Origin: Arthrobacter sp. MMS18-M83
Lineage (GTDB): Bacteria > Actinomycetota > Actinomycetes > Actinomycetales > Micrococcaceae
DNA: 64,000 nt
NCBI RefSeq assembly: GCF_026683955.1
Contig: NZ_CP113343.1
Coordinates: forward strand, 2,294,001-2,358,000
Direction: 5' to 3'
Part shown: one piece after another, positions 41,456-52,086 of the stretch
How the letters are laid out: every line of letters starts with the position of its first letter
How positions within the stretch are numbered: position 1 is the first letter of the stretch
Translations under genes and position numbers: made by a program
Notes under the pieces: generated by a model
The model's database searches: none
Seen by the model: only the letters and a program-made list of their open reading frames with translations
Told to the model about the DNA's origin: nothing

Positions 41456-43948
41456 ATGGCCCACTCAGCAAGGAGGCTGCCGAAGAGGGCGAGCATGCTC
41501 GCCCTCTTCGCTGCGCTCACGATGATCTTCACATCCACCATAGTTACCGGGGACATCCCCGGCGCGGGAGCCGTCGGCAGCGCGACCGCACCGCCCATGC
41601 GCGCCACGTACCACCTGACTCCGCCGTCGGGATGGCTGAGCGATCCTCAGCGGCCCATCTATCTCAACGGCAAGTACAACCTTTATTACCTTCACAGCAA
41701 CCAGGACAACGGCCCCGGCGGCTGGCGACACGCGACGTCGTCGGACACCGTGGTGTTCAACGACCAAGGCGACGCCCTCCCGCTCCAGAGCAATTTCCCC
41801 GTATGGACCGGCTCCTCGGTGATCGATACAAACAACACCGCGGGCTTCGGGGCCGGCGCAGTCGTTGCGTTGGCCACCCAGCCCACCGACGGCGACCCGT
41901 TCCAGCAGTCGCAGTACCTCTGGTACTCGACCGACGGCGGGAGCACGTTCACCCAGTACGGCGCACCGGTCATCGCCAACCCGGACGCTTCGGATTGGTT
42001 CCGCGACCCGAAGATCGTTTGGGACGCGGCGCACTCGACATGGGTGGCGGCGATCGGCCGTCAGCAGAAGATCACGTTCTACACCTCGCCGGACCTCAAG
42101 ACCTGGACGCACCAGACGGACTTCAGCTACACAACCCCGAACATCGGCGGCGTTGAGTGCCCGGACATCTTCCAGATGAAGGCCAGCGACGGTTCGTGGC
42201 ATTGGATCATGGCCGGGAGCATGCAAGGCGACTACAGCGGCAAGCCGGACACATACGCTTACTGGACCGGCACGTGGAACGGCTCGGCGTTCGTCGCGGA
42301 CCAGACGGACCCGCAGTGGCTCGACTGGGGCTCGGACTGGTACGCCTCGGTGAGCTGGCCGGACGCCGCGAATCCCGACACCTCCCGTTACGCCATCGGC
42401 TGGATGAACAACTGGCATTATGCACCACACACCGTGCCGACTGATTCCACCGACAACTACAACGGCCAGATGTCCGTGGTGCGCCAGCTCAGCCTCAAGT
42501 CGGAGGGCAGCGGCGTCTACAGCCTTCTATCCCAGCCGACGCCGAATCTGGCCAACTACGCCACCAAGACCGTGAAGCCCGCCAACGCCACCGTCAATGG
42601 ACGGACGGCCCTCGACTACCACGGTTCGGCCTACGAGCTCGATGCAGACGTCAGTTGGACAACCCTCAACAACGTCGGCATCTCCGTCGGCGAGAACAAG
42701 GACGGCAGCCGGCACACGAACATCGGTGTCTACGGGGGCAACCTCTACGTCGACCGCTCCGCGCAAGACCAAGTGCCGTACTCCTTCGGCACTTACCAGC
42801 AGTCCCAGGCGCCGCTCGCCTCCGGTGCGACATCCGTACACCTCCGGATCCTCGTGGACCACGGCAGCGTCGAGGTCTTCGCCGACGACGGCCGGATCGC
42901 ACTCTCCAACCAAGACTTCTTCACGGCGTCGGACACGGGGATCTCGCTCTTCACGATCGGGGGCAGCGCAAACTTCGCCAACCTCTCGATCACGGAATTC
43001 GCCAACATTACCGAGCGGGCGAACCCCGCGGCGCCGTACGCTGACTTCGAAGGCAGCACATATGGTTCATGGACGACGACGGGTGCGGCCTTCGGTTCCG
43101 GGCCGGCCACCGGGACGCTCCCTAACCAGCAGCCCGTCACGGGCTACCTCGGGAACAGGCTCGTCAACAGTTTCAACGGCGGCGACGCGTCGACCGGAAC
43201 GCTGACCTCGCCGTCGTTCACCATCGGCCACTCATACGTCAACTTCCTCGCAGGAGGCGGGAACAACCCGAGGCCCTCGGACGTCTTCGCCGATTTCGAG
43301 GGCGCGACGTGGGGTGCGGGGTGGACGGCGACGGGCAGCTACATTGGCCAAGGCCCAGCGGCGGAATCCCTCCCGAACCAGGTCGGCTCCAAGGTCCTCG
43401 ACACGTATGTAGGAGGAGGTGATGCCGCCACGGGCGCGATCACGTCGCCGACGTTCACGATCACGCGGGACTACATCGACTTCCTCATCGCAGGAGGAAA
43501 CCACCCCTGGGGCCAGTCGGGTGCCGCTGCGGTGAACCTCCTCGTCAACGGGCAGGTAGTCCGCACGGCAACGGGCCAGAATTCATCGACGATGTCGAAC
43601 GTGAACTGGGACGTCCACACCCTCGTGGGGCAGAAGGCCCAAATCCAGGTCATCGACCACGCAAGCGGATCCTGGGGCCACGTCATGGTGGACCAAATCG
43701 TGTTCAGCAGCGTGCCGAACGCGATTGGCGGTGAGCCGGACAATCAGACCACGATAAATCTGGTCGTCAACGGGCAAGTTGTTCGCACCGCGACAGGTCA
43801 GAACAGCGAGCATCTCGCGTGGACGTCGTGGAACGTCTCCGACCTCATTGGTCAGAGCGCCCAGTTCCAGGTCGTCGATAACGGCACGGGAAGCTGGGGC
43901 CATATTCTGCTGGACCAGGTCACCTTCGAAGACATCCCGGCCGCCTAA
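41456..43948 (+). CDS. Secreted GH32 levan-acting enzyme (levan fructotransferase/levanbiohydrolase-like)
   Basis: 830 aa with GGAG 7 nt before ATG. A signal peptide covers ~1-40. The five-bladed GH32 propeller carries nucleophile Asp63 in GWLSDPQRPIYLNG, the stabiliser in FRDPKIVW (183-188) and acid-base Glu234 in VECPDIF. LHSNQDNGPGGW and GWMNNWHYA also follow the Arthrobacter levan fructotransferase pattern closely; endo- versus exo- and transferase outcomes cannot be told apart by eye. A beta-sandwich follows to ~525. The C-terminal 300 residues are repeated modules: an N-half at ~530, an N-half at ~613 followed by its C-half, and another C-half at ~770. It is exported to degrade levan, under LacI-type control. 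Confidence 0.88.
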   Translation: MAHSARRLPKRASMLALFAALTMIFTSTIVTGDIPGAGAVGSATAPPMRATYHLTPPSGWLSDPQRPIYLNGKYNLYYLHSNQDNGPGGWRHATSSDTVVFNDQGDALPLQSNFPVWTGSSVIDTNNTAGFGAGAVVALATQPTDGDPFQQSQYLWYSTDGGSTFTQYGAPVIANPDASDWFRDPKIVWDAAHSTWVAAIGRQQKITFYTSPDLKTWTHQTDFSYTTPNIGGVECPDIFQMKASDGSWHWIMAGSMQGDYSGKPDTYAYWTGTWNGSAFVADQTDPQWLDWGSDWYASVSWPDAANPDTSRYAIGWMNNWHYAPHTVPTDSTDNYNGQMSVVRQLSLKSEGSGVYSLLSQPTPNLANYATKTVKPANATVNGRTALDYHGSAYELDADVSWTTLNNVGISVGENKDGSRHTNIGVYGGNLYVDRSAQDQVPYSFGTYQQSQAPLASGATSVHLRILVDHGSVEVFADDGRIALSNQDFFTASDTGISLFTIGGSANFANLSITEFANITERANPAAPYADFEGSTYGSWTTTGAAFGSGPATGTLPNQQPVTGYLGNRLVNSFNGGDASTGTLTSPSFTIGHSYVNFLAGGGNNPRPSDVFADFEGATWGAGWTATGSYIGQGPAAESLPNQVGSKVLDTYVGGGDAATGAITSPTFTITRDYIDFLIAGGNHPWGQSGAAAVNLLVNGQVVRTATGQNSSTMSNVNWDVHTLVGQKAQIQVIDHASGSWGHVMVDQIVFSSVPNAIGGEPDNQTTINLVVNGQVVRTATGQNSEHLAWTSWNVSDLIGQSAQFQVVDNGTGSWGHILLDQVTFEDIPAA

Positions 43949-43968
43949 GTCGAACCTCCTTAGGCCTG

Positions 43969-44062
43969 GCCGTCCTGACCTTCTTTGCCGCGCGAAAGCC
44001 CTGGAATGACGCGACTCGCCGTGTCGCAAGCGCTTTCCAAAACCAAAGAAGGTCAGGACGGC
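43969..44062. repeat. Dispersed ~95-bp inverted-repeat element, copy B
   Basis: The ends GCCGTCCTGACCTTCTTTG and CAAAGAAGGTCAGGACGGC are perfect inverted repeats of 19 bp. The interior shares GCGCGACTCGCCG and GCAAGCGCTTTCC with the reverse complement of copy A at 8383-8477. It lies 21 bp beyond the stop of the GH32 gene and would form a strong hairpin in the mRNA. Confidence 0.7.
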
Positions 44063-44177
44063 GCGCTGCCCTCCCGTGAGAACCGCGGGAGAGCGGCGCG
44101 CCCGAGGGTATTCTGCCCGGCTGCCGTGGCAGTTCGGCGTCTATTTGTGCCTATGCTGGGCCTATGGGAGTGACCCA

Positions 44178-44717
44178 TTGACGACGCCGGATGCGCGGCG
44201 CCTGCTCGCGGCATTAGCGAACGGCGAGGCCCGGAGGGTCTTTGCTGAGATCAGCGTTGGCGAAACCCCGGGCGGCTCGTTCACGCCAGGAAAACTCTCG
44301 CCAGCGAAACTCGCACGGGCGCTCGGGCTCCTGACCGACGCAGGGCTCGTCGAGGCGGTTGAGACCGAAGGCAGCGCCCGCTACCGCATTCGCGAGCATG
44401 TCTTCCGAGACGCGCTGGCGAGTCTTTCGCCCGCGCCCCGCCGGCCCGGCGTCGAGCGCTTCTTGACGGCGGACGGCCGCATCGATCGCTATCCCGCCCG
44501 GGAGACAGAGCTACTCAAGCTTCTCGCATGGGTAGCCGCGCGCATCCTGAGCTCCAGCGAGCGTGTCGCGGAGCGAGAGCTGAACGAACGCCTGGCCGGG
44601 CTCACCGACGACGTGCCGATGCTCAGGCGACGCCTCGTGGACTACGGCGTCGTAGTCCGCACGCCAGATGGCTCGGCCTACTGGCTTGCCCGCGAAGGCA
44701 ACGAGGACGCCCACTAG
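44178..44717 (+). CDS. DUF2087 domain protein
   Basis: 179 aa from TTG 44178, chosen because GGGAG lies 8 nt upstream. A winged-helix-like N-terminal half ([35 protein letters not shown]) precedes the DUF2087 part with [24 protein letters not shown] and [28 protein letters not shown]2087 proteins are small and often found with metalloregulator-type HTH domains; the function is unknown, though the N-terminal part suggests DNA binding. A single gene. Confidence 0.82.
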   Translation: MTTPDARRLLAALANGEARRVFAEISVGETPGGSFTPGKLSPAKLARALGLLTDAGLVEAVETEGSARYRIREHVFRDALASLSPAPRRPGVERFLTADGRIDRYPARETELLKLLAWVAARILSSSERVAERELNERLAGLTDDVPMLRRRLVDYGVVVRTPDGSAYWLAREGNEDAH

Positions 44718-44829
44718 AAACGGGGGCAGCCGCGATTCAGCCAGACGTCCATTGTGGGGGCCGGGGACCGGGCATACGCTGGGAGAGGCACAAGCGCTTG
44801 GCACTCCTACCGCGTTGAGAGGGCGCTGC

Positions 44830-45891
44830 ATGGACTCCAATTCCATCACCGACACCTTCCACCGGCCCCTGCGGGACCTGCGGATTTCCGTCACGGACCG
44901 CTGCAATTTCCGTTGCGTCTATTGCATGCCAAAGGAGATTTTCGGCAGGGATTTCGTTTTCATGCCCCGGGACCAGCTGCTCACGTTCGAGGAAATCACC
45001 CGGCTGGCCTCGATCGCCGTCGGGCATGGAGTGCGGAAGATCCGGCTGACCGGCGGGGAACCCCTTCTGCGGAAAGACATCGAGGAACTGGTCCGGATGC
45101 TGGCCTCGTTGCGCACTCCCGACGGGCTCGCGCCGGATCTGGCCATGACCACGAACGGCTCGGTCCTGGCCCAGAAGGCCCAAGCCCTCAAGGATGCCGG
45201 GCTGAACCGGGTAACGGTGTCCCTTGACTCCCTCCGGGAGGAAACCTTCCAGGCCATGAACGACGTCGGCTATCCCGTGGCCAAGGTCCTGCACGCCGCG
45301 GACGTCGCCCAAGCGGTCGGCCTGGGACCGGTGAAGATCAACATGGTGGTCAAGCGCGGGACGAATGACCAGGACATCCTTTCCATGGCAAGCCACTTCA
45401 AGGGATCAGGGTTCATTCTGCGGTTCATTGAGTACATGGACGTCGGTGCCTCCAACGGCTGGAAAATGGACGAGGTGGTGCCCTCCGCCGAGATCCTGAC
45501 CCGCATCGGCGCGGTGTTCCCGCTGGAGCCCGTGGCGCCCAACTACCCTGGCGAGACCTCGGATCGCTGGCGCTACGCGGACGGCAGCGGCGAAATCGGA
45601 GTCATTTCCAGCGTGACCCAGGCCTTTTGCCGCGGCTGCACCCGGGCCCGGCTCTCCGCCGACGGGAAGCTGTTCACGTGCCTCTTTGCCACAGCCGGCA
45701 CCGACCTGAGGGCGCTCCTAAGGGGCGGTGCGTCCGACGTCGAGCTTTCGACGGCGTTGTCCGCCCTCTGGGGTGCCCGCACGGACCGCTACTCCGAACT
45801 GCGCGGCGCCCGCACACCGCGGGACGGCGCCCACACGCCCAAGGACCCCGCGGCGGCACACAAGATCGAGATGTCGTACATCGGCGGATAG
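44830..45891 (+). CDS. moaA: GTP 3',8-cyclase (molybdenum cofactor biosynthesis protein A)
   Basis: 353 aa from ATG 44830. Radical SAM cluster Cys25, Cys29 and Cys32 in [12 protein letters not shown]; the SAM-binding LTGGEPLLR; and the second cluster in [21 protein letters not shown]. It starts cofactor synthesis by converting GTP to 3',8-cyclo-H2GTP. The end MSYIGG carries the typical C-terminal double Gly. It lies 43 bp upstream of the CO-dehydrogenase-like genes on the same strand, so cofactor supply is probably co-regulated with the molybdoenzyme. Confidence 0.96.
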   Translation: MDSNSITDTFHRPLRDLRISVTDRCNFRCVYCMPKEIFGRDFVFMPRDQLLTFEEITRLASIAVGHGVRKIRLTGGEPLLRKDIEELVRMLASLRTPDGLAPDLAMTTNGSVLAQKAQALKDAGLNRVTVSLDSLREETFQAMNDVGYPVAKVLHAADVAQAVGLGPVKINMVVKRGTNDQDILSMASHFKGSGFILRFIEYMDVGASNGWKMDEVVPSAEILTRIGAVFPLEPVAPNYPGETSDRWRYADGSGEIGVISSVTQAFCRGCTRARLSADGKLFTCLFATAGTDLRALLRGGASDVELSTALSALWGARTDRYSELRGARTPRDGAHTPKDPAAAHKIEMSYIGG

Positions 45892-45934
45892 CCCGGCCGG
45901 ACCGCGCCCCAGCAAGTGACCCTATGCTGGTGCC

Positions 45935-46819
45935 ATGACGCAGACGTCGATCAGCTCCGCCACAGCGCTGGCCGAAATGCTGGCCGCCACCGGTTACCTG
46001 GCCGATGAGGGCCTGGCCACCATCGGCTACCTCGCCCTGAGCATGGAACGGCCGCTGCTTCTGGAAGGCGAACCCGGCACCGGCAAGACCTCCCTCGCAG
46101 AGGCCCTGGCAGAGGCATTCGGGCTGCCCCTGATCCGTTTGCAGTGCTATGAGGGAATCGATGCCGCGCAGGCGCTGTATGACTGGGACTTCACCGCCCA
46201 AATCCTGCATCTGCGCAGCGTGGAGGCCAGCGGCGGCGCGGGACTGAGCGTGGCCGAGCTGGAAAGCTCGCTCTACGACAAGCGGTTCCTGCTGGCCCGG
46301 CCCATCCTCAAAGCTCTGCAGCAAAGCCCGGCCGTGCTGCTGATCGACGAAATCGACCGGGCCGACGACGAGTTCGAGGCGTTCCTGCTGGAAGTGCTTT
46401 CCACCTACCAGGTCTCCATCCCCGAGTTCGGCACTGTCAAGGCTGACACCCCGCCGATTGTGGTGCTCACCTCCAACCGGACCCGCGACCTGCACGATGC
46501 GCTCAAACGCCGGTGCCTCTACCACTGGATCGACCACCCCGGGCTGGCCCGCGAAGTGGAAATCGTGCGTACCCGGCTCCCCCAGGTGCCCGCGCTCCTT
46601 GCCGAGCAGGTGGTGCGCGTGGTCCAGCAGATCCGGGTCACCGACGACGTGCTCAAGCCTCCCGGTGTGGCCGAAACCCTGGACTGGGCACGCGCACTGC
46701 ATCAGCTCGGCCGGGCCGAGCTTGACCTCGAATCGGCCGCGGCCAGCATCGGCGCACTGTGCAAGTACCGCGAAGACACCGAACGGGTCTCGGCGGCCCT
46801 TTCCCGGATGCTCGGCTGA
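45935..46819 (+). CDS. MoxR family AAA+ ATPase (CoxD-like)
   Basis: 294 aa. Walker A is GEPGTGKTS (45-53), Walker B is VLLIDEIDRAD, and sensor 1 and the Arg finger region lie in VVLTSNRTRDLHDALKRRC. Members next to CO-dehydrogenase genes (CoxD) work with a VWA protein (CoxE) to mature the Cu/Mo active site or its equivalent. The CoxE-like gene begins 4 bp after its stop. Confidence 0.92.
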   Translation: MTQTSISSATALAEMLAATGYLADEGLATIGYLALSMERPLLLEGEPGTGKTSLAEALAEAFGLPLIRLQCYEGIDAAQALYDWDFTAQILHLRSVEASGGAGLSVAELESSLYDKRFLLARPILKALQQSPAVLLIDEIDRADDEFEAFLLEVLSTYQVSIPEFGTVKADTPPIVVLTSNRTRDLHDALKRRCLYHWIDHPGLAREVEIVRTRLPQVPALLAEQVVRVVQQIRVTDDVLKPPGVAETLDWARALHQLGRAELDLESAAASIGALCKYREDTERVSAALSRMLG

Positions 46820-46823
46820 GCCC

Positions 46824-47939
46824 GTGCCACCGGCAAGCCAGAACCCGGAACACAACGCCGAAGAGATTCTGCTGGCCTTTGCTGCCGCGGTGCGCGCGGC
46901 GGGCGTGAAGGTGACGGCCGACCGCTCGCGCAGTTTCGTCGACGCCGTTCGCAGGCTCGCCTTGGACCGCCGTTCGGACGTGTTCTGGGCCGGGCGGGCC
47001 ACATTGTGCGCCTCACCGGAGGATTTGCCCGCTTACCAGCGAACCTTTGAGGCCTGGTTCGCCGTGGAACATTCCGCCGCCCAGCGCCTGGAGACCTCCG
47101 CAACCACCGTCAGCGCTGCCGCTTTGGACAACGACGACGGCGGCCCGGAAGGTGGGCGGGAACAGTTGCGGGCGCTCGCCAGCCGCCGGGAACTCCTGCG
47201 GCACCGCGATGTAGCCATCCTGGACGACACGGAACGGGCGCTGTTGCACCGACTGTTCGAGGAGCTGCCGGTGCGCTTGCCCACCCGGCAGACCAGGCGA
47301 AAACACCTCGACCGTCACGGCGACGTGGACCGCGTACGGACCCTGCGCGACCAACTGCGCCGCGGCGGGGAACCGGGGCCCCTGCGCCGTGCCCGGGCGC
47401 CACGCAAACCCCGCCGCATGGTCTGGCTGGTCGACATTTCAGGCTCGATGGCGCCCTATGCGGACAGCCTGCTGCGCTTGGCCCACCGGGTAGTGGAAGC
47501 CGCCCCGCGCCAAGTAGAGGTGTTCACGTTGGGCACCCGCCTGACCAGGGTGACAGGCGCACTAAGGGTGCCTGACCCCGACAATGCCCTGGCCCTCGCC
47601 GGCCGCGCCGTCCCTGATTGGTCCGGTGGAACCCGGCTTGGAGAGGTGCTGCGCGCGTTCAACGACCGCTGGGGCCAGCGCGTGATGGTGCGCGGCGCCG
47701 TCGTCGTGATTGCCAGCGACGGCTGGGAGCGGGGCGACCCCGCGCTGCTGGGACGCCAGGCCGAACGGCTGCACCATTTGGCCAGGCGGATCATTTGGGC
47801 CAACCCGCACCGGGGCAAAGCTGGGTACCAGCCGCTGCAGCGGGGAATCAGGGCGGTGCTGCCGCACGTTGACTTCTTTATAGGGGGGCACTCAATGCAG
47901 AGCTTCGAGGAGTTGTTGGACGTGGTTGCCAATGCGTGA
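46824..47939 (+). CDS. VWA domain-containing CoxE family protein
   Basis: 371 aa from GTG 46824. The N-terminal half is helical and Arg-rich. The VWA_CoxE domain begins about residue 195 with the metal-ion site DISGSM (204-209) after RRMVWLV, and has WSGGTRLGEVL and VVIASDGWERGD. It is the partner of the MoxR ATPase and probably acts as a chaperone pair on the CoxL-type subunit. The stop overlaps the next start by 8 bp. Confidence 0.9.
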   Translation: MPPASQNPEHNAEEILLAFAAAVRAAGVKVTADRSRSFVDAVRRLALDRRSDVFWAGRATLCASPEDLPAYQRTFEAWFAVEHSAAQRLETSATTVSAAALDNDDGGPEGGREQLRALASRRELLRHRDVAILDDTERALLHRLFEELPVRLPTRQTRRKHLDRHGDVDRVRTLRDQLRRGGEPGPLRRARAPRKPRRMVWLVDISGSMAPYADSLLRLAHRVVEAAPRQVEVFTLGTRLTRVTGALRVPDPDNALALAGRAVPDWSGGTRLGEVLRAFNDRWGQRVMVRGAVVVIASDGWERGDPALLGRQAERLHHLARRIIWANPHRGKAGYQPLQRGIRAVLPHVDFFIGGHSMQSFEELLDVVANA

Positions 47940-49098
47940 GGTCTTGGACGATCTGGTCGCCGCCATAGTGGCCGGCCACACAGTAGGACTCGGAACAGTG
48001 GTGCGCACCTTCCGTTCCGCACCGCGGCCGGCCGGGGCCGCCATGATGGTCGACGCCGACGGCAGCGCAGTCGGCTCGGTGTCCGGCGGGTGCGTCGAAG
48101 GCGCGCTCTACGAACTAGCCACCAAGGTGGTCCAGTCAGGCCGGCCAGTGCTCCAGCGCTACGGCATCAGTGACGACGCCGCGTTCGAGGTCGGCCTGAC
48201 CTGCGGCGGGATCCTGGACATTTTTGTTGAGCCGGTCTCCACGGAGATCTTCCCGGAGTTGCAGCAAGTAGCGGAAGACGTCGGTGCCGGCCGGCCGGTT
48301 GCGGTGGTCACGGTGATCGAACACCCCGATCCGGCCTGGCTGGGCCGCCACTTGGTGGTCCGCCCGGAGGGGTTTGTCGGGTCCCTGGGCAGCGAGCGTG
48401 CAGACCATGCTGTATCCGACGACGTCCAGGGCCTGCTTGCTGCAGGCCGCAACGCCACCCTCATGTACGGACCGGACGGCCAGCGGCGCGGGGAAGGCAT
48501 GCGCGTGTTCGCCCTCAGTTTCGCCCCGCAGCCGCGGATGCTTGTGTTCGGCGCGATTGACTTTGCCGCCGCCGTCGCCAAGCAGGGCACCTTCCTGGGC
48601 TACCGGGTGACGGTCTGTGACGCACGCGCGGTTTTCGCAACGGCTGCCCGGTTCCCGCAGGCGGATGAGGTAGTGGTGGAATGGCCGCACCGCTACCTCC
48701 AGGCGCAGATCGCTGCCGGCCAGGTGGATCAGCGCACGGTGATCTGTGTGCTCACCCATGATCCGAAATTCGACGTACCGCTGCTGGAGTTGGCGCTGCG
48801 CCAGGACGTGGCCTATGTGGGGGCGATGGGATCCCGGCGCACGCACCACGACCGCTTGGAACGGCTTCGCGAAGCGGGCCTCACGCAGGCCGAGTTGGCC
48901 CGGCTCTCCAGCCCGATCGGCCTGGACCTGGGGTCCCGAACGCCCGAGGAAACGGCGGTCTCGATCGCCGCCGAAATCATTGCTTTGCACTGGGGTGGCG
49001 GCGGCGGAAGATTGAGCACCATGGAAGCCCGGATTCACCACGAGCCCACCGCTGATGCGGACCATGAGGATGCGGGGTACGAACTCAAGTCGACCTAA
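47932..49098 (+). CDS. XdhC/CoxF family maturation protein
   Basis: 388 aa from ATG 47932, overlapping the CoxE stop. The XdhC_CoxI domain has VVRTFRSAPRPAGAAMMV, SVSGGCVEGAL and LTCGGILDIFVEP. The C-terminal Rossmann domain includes LVFGAIDFAAAVAKQG, VCVLTHDPKFDVPLLELAL, and VAYVGAMGSRRTHHDRLERL. XdhC proteins bind molybdenum cofactor and deliver its sulfurated form to xanthine-oxidase-family enzymes. Consistent with maturation of the enzyme encoded next. Confidence 0.93.
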   Translation: MREVLDDLVAAIVAGHTVGLGTVVRTFRSAPRPAGAAMMVDADGSAVGSVSGGCVEGALYELATKVVQSGRPVLQRYGISDDAAFEVGLTCGGILDIFVEPVSTEIFPELQQVAEDVGAGRPVAVVTVIEHPDPAWLGRHLVVRPEGFVGSLGSERADHAVSDDVQGLLAAGRNATLMYGPDGQRRGEGMRVFALSFAPQPRMLVFGAIDFAAAVAKQGTFLGYRVTVCDARAVFATAARFPQADEVVVEWPHRYLQAQIAAGQVDQRTVICVLTHDPKFDVPLLELALRQDVAYVGAMGSRRTHHDRLERLREAGLTQAELARLSSPIGLDLGSRTPEETAVSIAAEIIALHWGGGGGRLSTMEARIHHEPTADADHEDAGYELKST

Positions 49099-49189
49099 GG
49101 CGCTTGCCTTCTCCGAGGAGTAACCTGTGTCACATCAGGACTGGATGCCGGGCAGTCGTGCTCGTCTTCCAACGCGACAGGAGATCCCA

Positions 49190-49720
49190 ATGGCGAGTTC
49201 CAAGACGATCACCGTCGAAGTCGATGATGTGAGCTACACCGATAATGTCGAGCCACGATTGCTGCTGGTCCAATACCTGCGCGAACGGCTTGGCAAGACC
49301 GGCACATTGATCGGCTGCGACACTACCAACTGCGGCGCCTGCACCGTCCATCTGGACGGAGTCAGCGTCAAATCCTGCACCATGTTCGCGGTTCAGGCAG
49401 ACGGCCACAACGTCACCACCATCGAAGGCCTGGCCCGGGACGGCAAGCTCGCCCCGCTGCAGCAAGCCTTCCACCAATGCCATGCCCTCCAATGCGGCTT
49501 CTGCACGCCCGGCATGATCATGCAGTCCGCATCCTTGCTGGCCGAAAACCCGCACCCCACCGAGCAGGAAATCCGGGACGGCCTCGAGGGAAACCTGTGT
49601 CGATGCACCGGGTACCAGAACATTGTTGCCGCGGTCCAGGCCGCTGCTGACGGCACGGTTTCGGCAGACAGCACGGTGTCCGCGGACAGCGACGAAACGG
49701 AAACGGCAGGTGTGGCATGA
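49190..49720 (+). CDS. coxS: [2Fe-2S] small subunit of a CO-dehydrogenase/xanthine-oxidase-family enzyme
   Basis: 176 aa from ATG 49190 with AGGAGA 6 nt upstream. Two [2Fe-2S] sites: the plant-type [15 protein letters not shown] plus a later Cys, and the C-terminal [10 protein letters not shown] with CRCTGYQN. It passes electrons from the Mo site to FAD. A tail beyond the usual end contains a repeated VSADS unit derived from a short DNA repeat. First of three structural genes in S-L-M order. Confidence 0.94.
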   Translation: MASSKTITVEVDDVSYTDNVEPRLLLVQYLRERLGKTGTLIGCDTTNCGACTVHLDGVSVKSCTMFAVQADGHNVTTIEGLARDGKLAPLQQAFHQCHALQCGFCTPGMIMQSASLLAENPHPTEQEIRDGLEGNLCRCTGYQNIVAAVQAAADGTVSADSTVSADSDETETAGVA

Positions 49721-52086
49721 CCATCACCGAAGTCGGCAGGGCCCGCCTCCGCAAGGAAGATGCCCATCTCATCACGGGGCGCTCACGATACACGGACAAC
49801 ATCACGTTGCCCGGCATGTTGCATCTGGCCATGGTGCGCAGTCCATTCGCCCACGCGAAGATCACCTCAATCGACGCCTCCGCCGCGAAGTCCTCACCCG
49901 GCGTCGTTGCCGTGCTTACCGGAGCCGATGTGGCCGCCCAGCAGGGAAGCCTGCCCAACGCCTGGCCGATTACCCCGGACCAAAAGGCCCCAGCCCACCC
50001 GGCAATCGCCGTCGATACCGTGGCTTTTGCCGGAGAAGTTGTTGCTTGCATCATTGCCCGCAGTGCCGCAGCCGCCCGCGACGCCGTCGAACTGGTCGAT
50101 GTCAGCTACGAGGAACTGCCGGTCGTCCTGGACCTGGAGGAAGCGTTGAAAGATGAGGTCCTGGCCCACCCGGACCTTGGCACCAACAAATCGGCCACCT
50201 GGGTCTTCGACTCGGGCGAGGCCGGTACGGGCAAGGCGATCAGCGAGGCGCTCGAGGGCGCCGAAGTCCTCATTGAGCGTACGTTCTACCAACAGCGGCT
50301 CATCCCTGCCTTCATGGAGCCCCGATCGACAGTGGTGGACCCCACGGGCGAGCAGATCACCGTATGGTCGGCCACCCAGATACCGCACATTCTGCGGCTC
50401 ATGCTGGCGCTCACCCTGAGCATTCCCGAAAGCAAAGTCCGCGTGATCGCTCCGGACGTGGGCGGCGGCTTTGGCGGAAAATTGCAGGTGACCCCCGAGG
50501 AAGCCATCACCGTGCTGGCCGCCCGGCACACTGGCAAACCGTGCAAGTACACCGAGACTCGCAGCGAATCCCTGATGGCGGCCCACCACGGCCGCGCCCA
50601 GGTGCAGAAGGTGAAGCTCTCGGCCACTAAGGACGGGATCGTCACCGGGCTAGATGTGCATCTCCTGGCGGACATGGGCGCCTATCTGGGCCTGGTCACC
50701 TCCGGTGTCCCGATCCTGGGCGCCTTCATGTACAACTCCATCTACAAGTTCCCGGCCTACCGGTTCGAGTGCACCAATCTCTTCACCAACAAGGCGTGGA
50801 CCGATGCCTACCGCGGAGCCGGCCGACCGGAAGCCACTTTTGCAATCGAGCGCTTGATGGACGAACTCGCCGTAGAACTGGGCATGGATCCCCTGGAGGT
50901 GCGGAAGAAGAACTGGATCAAACACGAGGAATTCCCCTTCACCACCGTTGCCGGGCTCGAATACGACAGCGGCAATTATGAGGTGGCTACGGCGAAGGCC
51001 GTGGAACTCTTTGGCTACGACGAGCTAAGGGCCGAGCAGGCGCGGCGTCGCGAAAGCAACGATCCCGTCCAGCTCGGCATCGGCATCTCCACTTTCACCG
51101 AAATGTGCGGCTTGGCCCCGTCCCGGGTGCTCGGCGCGCTCAGTTACGCCGCCGGCGGCTGGGAGCACGCCCAAGTGCGGGTGCTGCCCACCGGCAACAT
51201 CGAGGTGGTCACAGGGTCCTCCGCCCACGGCCAGGGCCACGAAACCGCATGGAGCCAGCTCGTGGCGGACAGGCTGGGCGTGCCGTTCGAAAATGTCGAA
51301 GTGCTGCATGGGGATACCCAGACCTCCCAACGAGGCCTGGACACCTACGGCTCCCGGTCACTGACGGTCGGAGGCATGGCCGTGCTAGCCGCGGCGGACA
51401 AGGTGATCGAGAAGGCCAAGATTGTGGCCGCACACATGATGGAGGCCAGCGAAGAGGACATCGAGTTCGCGGACGGCAAGTTCAGTGTCAAGGGCACCGA
51501 TCAGTCCACGGCTCTGGGTGAAATCGCTTTCGCCGCCTTCTCCGGGCACAACCTGCCGGACGGGTTTGAGCCCAATCTGGACTCGGATGCCACCTACGAC
51601 CCGCAGAACTTCTCCTTCCCGCACGGCACCCATCTGGCCGCCATGGAAGTGGACACTGAGACCGGGCAAGTCACCATCCGTAAGTACGTCTGCGTAGACG
51701 ACGTCGGAGTGGTGGTCAATCCGCTGATTGTGGAAGGCCAGGTCCACGGCGGCCTGGCGCAGGGAATCGCGCAGGCCCTCTACGAAGAGGCCGTGCACGA
51801 CGACGCCGGCACCCTGGTCACGGGCTCGTTTGTGGACTACCTCGTGCCCAGCGCTCCGGATCTGCCGCACTTCACGACGGCGCGTACCGAGACCCCTTCG
51901 ACCACCAACCAGTTGGGGGCCAAGGGAGTCGGGGAAGCTGGAACCATCGCCTCGACGCCCGCCATCGTCAACGGTGTGTTAGACGCGGTTCGGCACCTTG
52001 GCGTGAAGGACATCAAGATGCCCTGTTCGCCGTCGCGCGTGTGGGCCGCCCTTGAAGAAGCCAAGATGACCGGAGGTGTGCAATGA
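49717..52086 (+). CDS. coxL: Molybdenum large subunit, form II CoxL-like
   Basis: 789 aa, 4-bp overlap with the small subunit. It is a xanthine-oxidase-family Mo-binding subunit with [14 protein letters not shown], the active-site loop AYRGAGR (364-370) and catalytic Glu740 in [10 protein letters not shown]. Form I CO dehydrogenases have AYxCSFR with the copper-binding Cys; AYRGAGR marks form II, which lacks that Cys and whose physiological substrate is disputed. So a CO role is not assured; another aldehyde or aromatic hydroxylation is possible. Confidence 0.93.
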   Translation: MTITEVGRARLRKEDAHLITGRSRYTDNITLPGMLHLAMVRSPFAHAKITSIDASAAKSSPGVVAVLTGADVAAQQGSLPNAWPITPDQKAPAHPAIAVDTVAFAGEVVACIIARSAAAARDAVELVDVSYEELPVVLDLEEALKDEVLAHPDLGTNKSATWVFDSGEAGTGKAISEALEGAEVLIERTFYQQRLIPAFMEPRSTVVDPTGEQITVWSATQIPHILRLMLALTLSIPESKVRVIAPDVGGGFGGKLQVTPEEAITVLAARHTGKPCKYTETRSESLMAAHHGRAQVQKVKLSATKDGIVTGLDVHLLADMGAYLGLVTSGVPILGAFMYNSIYKFPAYRFECTNLFTNKAWTDAYRGAGRPEATFAIERLMDELAVELGMDPLEVRKKNWIKHEEFPFTTVAGLEYDSGNYEVATAKAVELFGYDELRAEQARRRESNDPVQLGIGISTFTEMCGLAPSRVLGALSYAAGGWEHAQVRVLPTGNIEVVTGSSAHGQGHETAWSQLVADRLGVPFENVEVLHGDTQTSQRGLDTYGSRSLTVGGMAVLAAADKVIEKAKIVAAHMMEASEEDIEFADGKFSVKGTDQSTALGEIAFAAFSGHNLPDGFEPNLDSDATYDPQNFSFPHGTHLAAMEVDTETGQVTIRKYVCVDDVGVVVNPLIVEGQVHGGLAQGIAQALYEEAVHDDAGTLVTGSFVDYLVPSAPDLPHFTTARTETPSTTNQLGAKGVGEAGTIASTPAIVNGVLDAVRHLGVKDIKMPCSPSRVWAALEEAKMTGGVQ

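Noticed and set aside
44718..44829. Molybdenum-cofactor riboswitch before moaA
   Set aside because: The 112-bp leader is too short and I could not find the conserved Moco RNA blocks.
49717..52086. Form I (true) CO dehydrogenase
   Set aside because: The copper-binding AYxCSFR loop is absent; AYRGAGR is present.
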